From the NCBI RefSeq assembly GCF_014268935.2, contig NZ_JABWRJ020000001.1, forward strand, positions 372,001 through 436,000: 64,000 bases of DNA. Reading direction: 5' to 3'. The DNA comes from Pseudomonas peradeniyensis. GTDB lineage: Bacteria; Pseudomonadota; Gammaproteobacteria; Pseudomonadales; Pseudomonadaceae. The notes under the pieces were generated by a model, which saw only the letters and a list, made by a program, of their open reading frames with translations, was not told where the DNA came from and made no database searches. Position numbers and translations under genes: made by a program. Below, in pieces: positions 58,783 through 64,000 of the stretch (its first letter is position 1; each line of letters starts with the position of its first letter).

Positions 58783-59895
58783 ATGAAACGTGTAGGTCTG
58801 ATCGGTTGGCGTGGAATGGTCGGTTCCGTGCTCATGCAGCGGATGCTCGAAGAGCAGGACTTCGACCTGATCGAGCCGGTGTTCTTCACCACCTCCAACG
58901 TCGGTGGCCAAGGCCCGAACGTGGGCAAGGACACTGGCCCGCTCAAGGACGCCTACAGCATCGACGAGCTCAAGACCCTCGACGTGATCCTGACCTGCCA
59001 GGGCGGCGACTACACCAACGAAGTCTTCCCCAAGCTGCGCGAAGCCGGCTGGCAGGGCTACTGGATCGACGCGGCCTCGTCCCTGCGCATGCAGGATGAC
59101 GCGGTGATCATCCTCGATCCGGTCAACCGCAAGGTCATCGACCAGCAGCTGGATGCGGGCACCAAGAACTACATCGGCGGCAACTGCACCGTCAGCCTGA
59201 TGCTGATGGGCCTGGGCGGCCTGTTCGAAGCCGGCCTGGTCGAGTGGATGAGCGCCATGACCTATCAGGCGGCCTCGGGTGCCGGCGCGCAGAACATGCG
59301 TGAGCTGATCAAGCAGATGGGCGGTATCCACGCGGCGGTCGCCGATGACCTGGCCAACCCGGCCAGCGCGATCCTCGACATCGACCGCAAGGTGGCCGAG
59401 GCCATGCGTGGCGAGGGCTTCCCGACCGACAACTTCGGCGTGCCGCTGGCTGGCAGCCTGATCCCGTGGATCGACAAGGAGCTGCCGAACGGGCAGAGCC
59501 GTGAAGAATGGAAGGCCCAGGCCGAGACCAACAAGATCCTTGGGCGCTTCAAGAGCCCGATTCCGGTCGACGGCATCTGCGTGCGGATCGGCGCCATGCG
59601 TTGCCACAGCCAGGCGCTGACCATCAAGCTGAACAAGGATGTGCCTCTGGCGGATATCGAAGGCATGATCAGCCAGCACAATCCCTGGGTGAAGCTGGTG
59701 CCTAACCAGCGGGAGATCAGCATGCAGGAGCTGAGTCCTACCCAGGTGACCGGGACCCTGAACGTGCCGGTCGGGCGTTTGCGCAAGCTGAACATGGGGT
59801 CGCAGTATCTTGGGGCCTTCACTGTTGGCGACCAGTTGCTGTGGGGGGCTGCGGAGCCGCTGCGGCGGATGTTGCGGATTCTGCTGGAGCGGTGA
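58783..59895 (+). CDS. asd: Aspartate-semialdehyde dehydrogenase
   Basis: A 370-residue enzyme reducing aspartyl phosphate to the semialdehyde for lysine, threonine, methionine and diaminopimelate. [18 protein letters not shown] binds NADP; the catalytic cysteine is in GGNCTVSLM, and the base histidine in [11 protein letters not shown]. This is the gram-negative long form. In contrast, the related gene at 60849 has lost the cysteine. A terminator follows at 59927. Confidence 0.96.
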   Translation: MKRVGLIGWRGMVGSVLMQRMLEEQDFDLIEPVFFTTSNVGGQGPNVGKDTGPLKDAYSIDELKTLDVILTCQGGDYTNEVFPKLREAGWQGYWIDAASSLRMQDDAVIILDPVNRKVIDQQLDAGTKNYIGGNCTVSLMLMGLGGLFEAGLVEWMSAMTYQAASGAGAQNMRELIKQMGGIHAAVADDLANPASAILDIDRKVAEAMRGEGFPTDNFGVPLAGSLIPWIDKELPNGQSREEWKAQAETNKILGRFKSPIPVDGICVRIGAMRCHSQALTIKLNKDVPLADIEGMISQHNPWVKLVPNQREISMQELSPTQVTGTLNVPVGRLRKLNMGSQYLGAFTVGDQLLWGAAEPLRRMLRILLER

Positions 59896-59926
59896 TCTGG
59901 GTGGTTTGAGTTTGGATTTTGAAGAG

Positions 59927-59957
59927 CCCGTGTTGCGTGAGTGATGCGGGTTTTTTT
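59927..59957 (+). terminator. Terminator after asd
   Basis: CCCGTGTTGC...GTGATGCGGG hairpin with a T7 tract, 31 bp after the asd stop. Confidence 0.8.
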
Positions 59958-59995
59958 ATTGGTCTTAGATTCGTTTTTTGTTTTGATGTTTTTAT

Positions 59996-60294
59996 TCGCA
60001 TTCATTTGCGATGTCGACGCATAGTCACCTTTCCGCCCTTACGGCGGGTAACTTTTTGAAGGATCAAAAAGTCACCAAAAAATCCTCGCTCCATTCATCC
60101 GGCCCTCCGCTTCGCTCCGGGTCCCCTCACTCCGGCCTTGCTCCCGGGAGGACCGCGCTGCAGGGCCCATCCTGGGCCCCAGCGCTTGACGGGCATCCAT
60201 GCCCGTCACCTCCCTCCGCAAGACCTGCGTTCGGCCTCCTGAAGTCGCGAAGTTACGGGCGGCGCCTAGGCTGGCGCAGCTGTCGCTAGTTGAA
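59996..60294 (-). repeat. About 300-bp dispersed repeat, copy R3 (inverted)
   Basis: Nearly the same sequence as R2 over most of its length, in the same orientation. Its hairpin is at 60047-60076 (arm GGTAACTTTTTGA, one mismatch). No gene is seen. Between it and R4 lies a REP pair. Confidence 0.88.
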
Positions 60295-60317
60295 TTGGTA
60301 ATTAACCTCTCTATCCC

Positions 60318-60397
60318 ATCGCGGGGCAAGCCCGCTCCCACGCAGATTATTCAGCTTGGTGCGGGAATAGCGTGGGAGCGGGCTTGCCCCGCGATAG
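60318..60397. repeat. REP pair between R3 and R4
   Basis: CATCGCGGGGCAAGCCCGC... and ...GCGGGCTTGCCCCGCGATA, two intact facing REP units. Confidence 0.87.
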
Positions 60398-60445
60398 GTC
60401 GGAACAGCCAATATATACCTAAAGGTCAAATAACTAACTTCGCGC

Positions 60446-60479
60446 TTCTTGCTCTTGCTCTTGCTCTTGCTCTTGCTTC
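60446..60479. repeat. Hexanucleotide tandem repeat (CTTGCT)n
   Basis: About five CTTGCT units directly before R4, at the same place where R1 has CTTGAT units. Confidence 0.88.
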
Positions 60480-60766
60480 TAAGCGCGCAATAGTCCAGGC
60501 GCCACCAATTGCGACTTCAGGAGGCCGAGCGGAGTTCTTGCGGAGGGAGGTGACGGCCATGGATGGCCGTCAAGCGCTGCGCCCCAGGATGGGGCGTTCA
60601 GCGCGGTCCTCCCGGGAGCAAGAACGGAGCGAGGGAACCCCGGAGCGCAGCGCAGGGGCCGTATGAACGGAGCGGGACGGTTTTGCCTACTTTTCCCACG
60701 AGAAAAGTAGGCCGCCGTAAGGGCGGAAGGGTGATAATGCGTCGACATCGCCAATGAATGCGCATA
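60480..60766 (+). repeat. About 300-bp dispersed repeat, copy R4
   Basis: Same orientation as R1. The hairpin at 60685-60712 has an entirely different, perfectly paired 11-bp stem (arm GCCTACTTTTC). R3 and R4 form the second inverted pair, here head to head, while R1/R2 are tail to tail. Confidence 0.88.
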
Positions 60767-60848
60767 CAGAAATCAAAACCCACACTTTAGAACAATCCAA
60801 GTAAAGTGCCGCTCCCCCGCCGTACCCCCGCAGAAAGGAACCGATCCC

Positions 60849-61856
60849 ATGACCACCCCCGCCCTAGACATCGCCGTAGTCGGCGCCACCGGCACTGTCG
60901 GTGAATCCCTCGTCCAGATCCTCGAGGAAGTGGCCTTCCCGGTCTCCACCCTGCACCTGCTGGCCAGCATGGAATCCGCCGGCAGCAGCGTCATGTTCGC
61001 CGGCAAGAAACTGAAAGTCCGCGAAGTGGACAGCTTCGACTTCTCCCAGGCGCAACTGGTGTTCTTCGCCGCCAGCCCCGCCGTGAGCCGCAGCTTCGCG
61101 CCCAAGGCCATCGCCGCCGGTTGCGCGGTGATCGACCTGTCCGGCGCCCTGGACGGCGCCACCGCCCTGGTCCCGGAAGCCAACGGCGAACGCATCGCCG
61201 AACTCGCTCGGCCCGCGCTGATCACCAGCCCGAGCGCCGGCGCGGTGGCCCTGGCCGTGGCGCTGGCGCCGCTCAAGGGGCTGCTCGATATCGAGCGCGT
61301 GCAGGTCAACGCTTGCCTCGCGGTTTCGGAGCAGGGCAGGGAGGCCGTCAGCGAGCTCGCCCGGCAGACCGCCGAGCTGCTTAACGCACGCCCGCTGGAG
61401 CCGCGCTTCTTCGATCGCCAGGTCGCCTTCAACCTGCTGCCCCAGGTCGGCACCCCCGATGAACAGGGCCACACAGCCGTGGAGCGCCGCCTGGTCGGCG
61501 AGCTGCGCCAAGTGCTCGACCTGCCGCAACTGAAGATTTCCGTGACCTGCATTCAAGTCCCGGTGTTTTTCGGCGATAGCTTCAGTGTGGCGGTGCAAAG
61601 CCGTAATCCGGTCGATCTGGTGGCTGTCAACGCCGCGCTGGAGGCCGCCGACGGCATCGAACTGGTCGAAGCGGGGGATTATCCGACACCGGTAGGTGAC
61701 GCAGTGGGCCAGGACGTGGTCTATGTTGGTCGTGTACGCCATGGCGTCGATGAAGACCAGCAGCTGAACCTGTGGCTGACCACCGACAATGTGCGCAAGG
61801 GCGCGGCGCTGAATGCCGTGCAGGCGGCACAATTGTTGATAAAACACATGGCGTAA
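60849..61856 (+). CDS. usg: Asd-like protein Usg, catalytically dead
   Basis: A 335-residue paralog of short-type aspartate-semialdehyde dehydrogenase. The N-terminal NADP motif VVGATGTVGESLVQIL is present, but where active enzymes have the Cys motif (NPNC) this protein reads SPSAGAVALA, so the nucleophile is missing. Known Usg-1 proteins share this loss and have no established function. It lies before fimV as in other pseudomonads, but here nearly 950 bp of repeats separate it from asd. Confidence 0.9.
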   Translation: MTTPALDIAVVGATGTVGESLVQILEEVAFPVSTLHLLASMESAGSSVMFAGKKLKVREVDSFDFSQAQLVFFAASPAVSRSFAPKAIAAGCAVIDLSGALDGATALVPEANGERIAELARPALITSPSAGAVALAVALAPLKGLLDIERVQVNACLAVSEQGREAVSELARQTAELLNARPLEPRFFDRQVAFNLLPQVGTPDEQGHTAVERRLVGELRQVLDLPQLKISVTCIQVPVFFGDSFSVAVQSRNPVDLVAVNAALEAADGIELVEAGDYPTPVGDAVGQDVVYVGRVRHGVDEDQQLNLWLTTDNVRKGAALNAVQAAQLLIKHMA

Positions 61857-61927
61857 AAGATACTGCGAGCAATTTTGTCCTGCACCGCGCAAAGGTTTTC
61901 GGGACGCTTCATACAAGGGAAGAGTTC

Positions 61928-64000
61928 ATGCTTCGAATTCGCAAACTGGTTCTGGCCATCGCGGCAGCCTCGGCGCTGTCGTCCGGCATGGCTAACGCTC
62001 TGGGGTTGGGCGAGCTGACCCTCAAGTCGGCGCAGAACCAGCCGCTGGATGCCGAGATCGAACTGCTCGACGTGCGCGACCTCACCGCAGCGCAGATGGC
62101 GCCCAGCCTGGCGTCGCCGGAAGAGTTCGCCAAGGCCGGGGTGGCCTTCCCGCCGTACCTCGAAGACCTCACGTTCACCCCGGTGGTCAACCCCAACGGC
62201 AAGAGCGTGCTGCGGGTCACCTCCAGCAAGGCGCTGCCGGAGCCGGTGGTCAAGTTCCTGGTCCAGGTCATGTGGCCCCAGGGCCGCCTGCTGCGCGACT
62301 ACAGCGTGCTGCTCGACCAGGCCCAGGCCCAGGGCAGCCAGCCGACCCAGGCCAATATAAACCCGCCGGTCAGCGCGGGCAGCTACACCACCAAGCGCCG
62401 CGACACCCTCTGGCAGATCGCCGCGCGTAACAGCAACGGCGGCTCGATCCAGCAGACCATGCTGGCCATCCAGGCGCTGAACCCGGATGCCTTCATCGGC
62501 AACAACATCAACCAGCTCAAGACCGGCCAGGTGCTGCGCCTGCCCGATCAGCAGCAGGCACAGAGCATTCCCCAGGCCCAGGCCAACCGCGAAGTGGCCG
62601 AGCAGTACGCCGCCTGGCGCGAAGGCCGTCGCCTCGGCCCGCGCGCACGGCAACTGGACGCCACCCGCCGTGGCGAGGCTGGCGCCGCGCCGGCACGCAT
62701 TGCCCAGGGCGACAACCTGCGCCTGGTGGCGCCGGGCGGCAAGGGTGCGGCCGGTGAGGCCAAGGCGCTGGGCGACAAGCTGGCCGTGGCCCAGGAAAGC
62801 CTCGACACCAGCCGTCGCGACAATGAAGAACTCAAGAGCCGCATGGTCGACCTGCAGAGCCAGCTGGACAAGCTGCAGCGTCTGATCGAGCTGAAAAACG
62901 ACCAGCTGGCGCGCCTGGAGGCCCAGGGCGCCGCGGCACCGCAGCCGCCGGCCGGCGCGCTGCCGGGCGAGCCGGCTCCGGCACAGCCGGCGGTAAACGC
63001 CCAGCTGACCCCGGCCGAACCGGTAGTCGCTCCGGCGCCTGCCGCCGCCGACACCGCGCCGCAGGATGTGGCCGCCGAAGCACCGGCCAGCGAAGAGCCC
63101 GGCATGCTCGACCAGTTGCTGGGCAATCCGCTGCTGCTGGGCCTGATTGCCGGCTCCGCGTTCCTGGTCCTGCTGCTGTTGCTGCTGCTCCTGGCGCGCA
63201 AGCGCAAGGCCCAGCAGGAAGCCGAAAAGCACCTGCGCATGGCGCGTGCCCTGGCCGAGGATGGCGAGCGTGGCCCTGACCTGGAGCTGCCACCCAGCAG
63301 CTTCGAAGGCCTCGACGTGTCGGCGCCGAGCGTGACCCTGTCGCCAGCGGTGGTGGCGGCCTCGGCCGCAGCGGCCGTTGCCGCGGAAAAGCCTGCGGCC
63401 GCCGTCGAAGCCGCCGCGCCGGCGGTCGATCCGCGTGCCGCGCTGCTGGCCGAAGTGGACGACAGCCTGGCCCGTGGCCGTCTCAACCATGCCGCCGACT
63501 TGCTGGAGGCTGCGGTGGCCTCCGAGCCGCAGCGCAGTGACCTGCGCCTGAAGCTGATGGAAGTCTATGCCCGCCAGGGCGACCAGGACGCCTTCGCCGG
63601 CCAGGAACGCAAGTTGGCGGTCAATGACGCGAACCAGGCCGAGGTCGCCGCGCTCAAGGAGCGCTTCCCGGCCATGCTGGGTGTCGCGGCGGTGGCGGCA
63701 GGCGCTGCCGGGGCTGCAGCCCTGGCCGCCGAGCTGGATGAGCAGTATGTCCAGGACCTGCTGCAGGACAAGGAGCTGGAGCTGGGCGAAAGCGCGCCGG
63801 AACTCGTCGTGGAGCCGGAACCTGAGCCTGAGCCTGTCGTGGCGGCCGAGCCGGAACCTGAGCCTGTCGCCGAAGAGGCCGACCTGGACAGCGCCTTCGA
63901 CCTGAGCCTGGGTGATGACCTGCCGGTAGATGATCACCTGGACATGGCCGGTCTTGAGGACCTGGTTGTCGAGGCGCCCGAGGTCCAGGCCGAGGTCGCG
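61928..64000 (+). CDS. fimV: FimV-like peptidoglycan-binding protein, 5' part
   Basis: 691 codons visible; it continues beyond the window. Signal peptide (LRIRKLVLAIAAASALSSGMANA), FimV N-terminal domain (LGLGELTLKSAQNQPLDAEIELLD), LysM peptidoglycan-binding domain at about 155-215 (YTTKRRDTLWQIAARNS), coiled coil (about 285-335), one membrane helix (LLLGLIAGSAFLVLLLLLLLL, about 400-420), and an acidic cytoplasmic region with TPR-like (NHAADLLEAAVASEPQRSDL) and low-complexity EPEPEP parts. In P. aeruginosa FimV acts in type IV pilus assembly and polar organisation. ATG 61928 with AAGGGAAGAG upstream. Confidence 0.94.
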   Translation, partial: MLRIRKLVLAIAAASALSSGMANALGLGELTLKSAQNQPLDAEIELLDVRDLTAAQMAPSLASPEEFAKAGVAFPPYLEDLTFTPVVNPNGKSVLRVTSSKALPEPVVKFLVQVMWPQGRLLRDYSVLLDQAQAQGSQPTQANINPPVSAGSYTTKRRDTLWQIAARNSNGGSIQQTMLAIQALNPDAFIGNNINQLKTGQVLRLPDQQQAQSIPQAQANREVAEQYAAWREGRRLGPRARQLDATRRGEAGAAPARIAQGDNLRLVAPGGKGAAGEAKALGDKLAVAQESLDTSRRDNEELKSRMVDLQSQLDKLQRLIELKNDQLARLEAQGAAAPQPPAGALPGEPAPAQPAVNAQLTPAEPVVAPAPAAADTAPQDVAAEAPASEEPGMLDQLLGNPLLLGLIAGSAFLVLLLLLLLLARKRKAQQEAEKHLRMARALAEDGERGPDLELPPSSFEGLDVSAPSVTLSPAVVAASAAAAVAAEKPAAAVEAAAPAVDPRAALLAEVDDSLARGRLNHAADLLEAAVASEPQRSDLRLKLMEVYARQGDQDAFAGQERKLAVNDANQAEVAALKERFPAMLGVAAVAAGAAGAAALAAELDEQYVQDLLQDKELELGESAPELVVEPEPEPEPVVAAEPEPEPVAEEADLDSAFDLSLGDDLPVDDHLDMAGLEDLVVEAPEVQAEVA

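Noticed and set aside
56209..59679. 1156-codon minus-strand frame across leuCDB-asd
   Set aside because: A shadow of four well-supported genes on the other strand.

Overview
The window is chromosomal DNA from a Pseudomonas, most likely of the P. putida group. Three things support this: GC-rich codon use, P. putida-type REP palindromes between many genes, and gene orders I know from Pseudomonas (comEC-exbBD-lpxK-kdsB-murB-rne; rluC-sppA; maf-yceD-rpmF-plsX-fabD-fabG-acpP-fabF-pabC-mltG-tmk-holB-tatD; leuCDB-asd-usg-fimV). The assignment rests on pattern recognition only; no database was searched.

Layout. 1-5.9 kb: 5' part of fadE, an IS3-family element, a small DUF6124-like/DUF3077 gene pair behind an unusually structured leader, a GST gene and a yadGH-type ABC exporter. 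5.8-13.5 kb: DUF2062 gene, comEC, and an envelope-biogenesis operon (ExbB/ExbD, lpxK, Trm112-like, kdsB, phosphatase, murB) that feeds lipid A, Kdo and peptidoglycan synthesis. 13.5-14.8 kb: a second IS3-family element. 14.9-21.6 kb: rne with a very long leader, divergent from rluC, a HAD phosphatase gene and sppA. 21.7-32.3 kb: the fatty-acid/phospholipid cluster continuing into folate, cell-wall and DNA-replication genes.

32.6-47.3 kb: class V aminotransferase, TetR, moaA paralog, DUF4823 lipoprotein, DUF1285, a repeat-rich block, cupin, tRNA-Asn, tyrB, uvrB with a LexA-type site, an EmrAB-like efflux pair, gltX, and six tRNA genes in three Ala-Glu pairs. 47.4-55.3 kb: TetR, hydrolase, thioesterase, dusC, heat-shock ibpA with a ROSE-type thermometer, a five-PAS GGDEF/EAL protein and LysR. 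55.5-64 kb: leuC, leuD, leuB, asd, a second repeat block, the Asd-like pseudoenzyme usg, and fimV running off the window.

Most of the window is conserved core genome, and I see no prophage, CRISPR array or recognisable defence locus. The most interesting non-gene signals are: (1) both IS elements inserted with 3-bp duplications at the same position inside REP palindromes, in opposite orientation; (2) a leader upstream of the DUF6124/DUF3077 pair with interleaved, mutually exclusive inverted repeats and a hairpin abutting the ribosome-binding site; (3) four copies of a roughly 300-bp repeat in two inverted pairs, each copy carrying a hairpin whose arm sequence differs while its pairing is kept, with hexanucleotide microsatellites alongside; (4) a divergent rne/rluC promoter region predicting a leader of about 730 nt for rne and a leaderless rluC mRNA.
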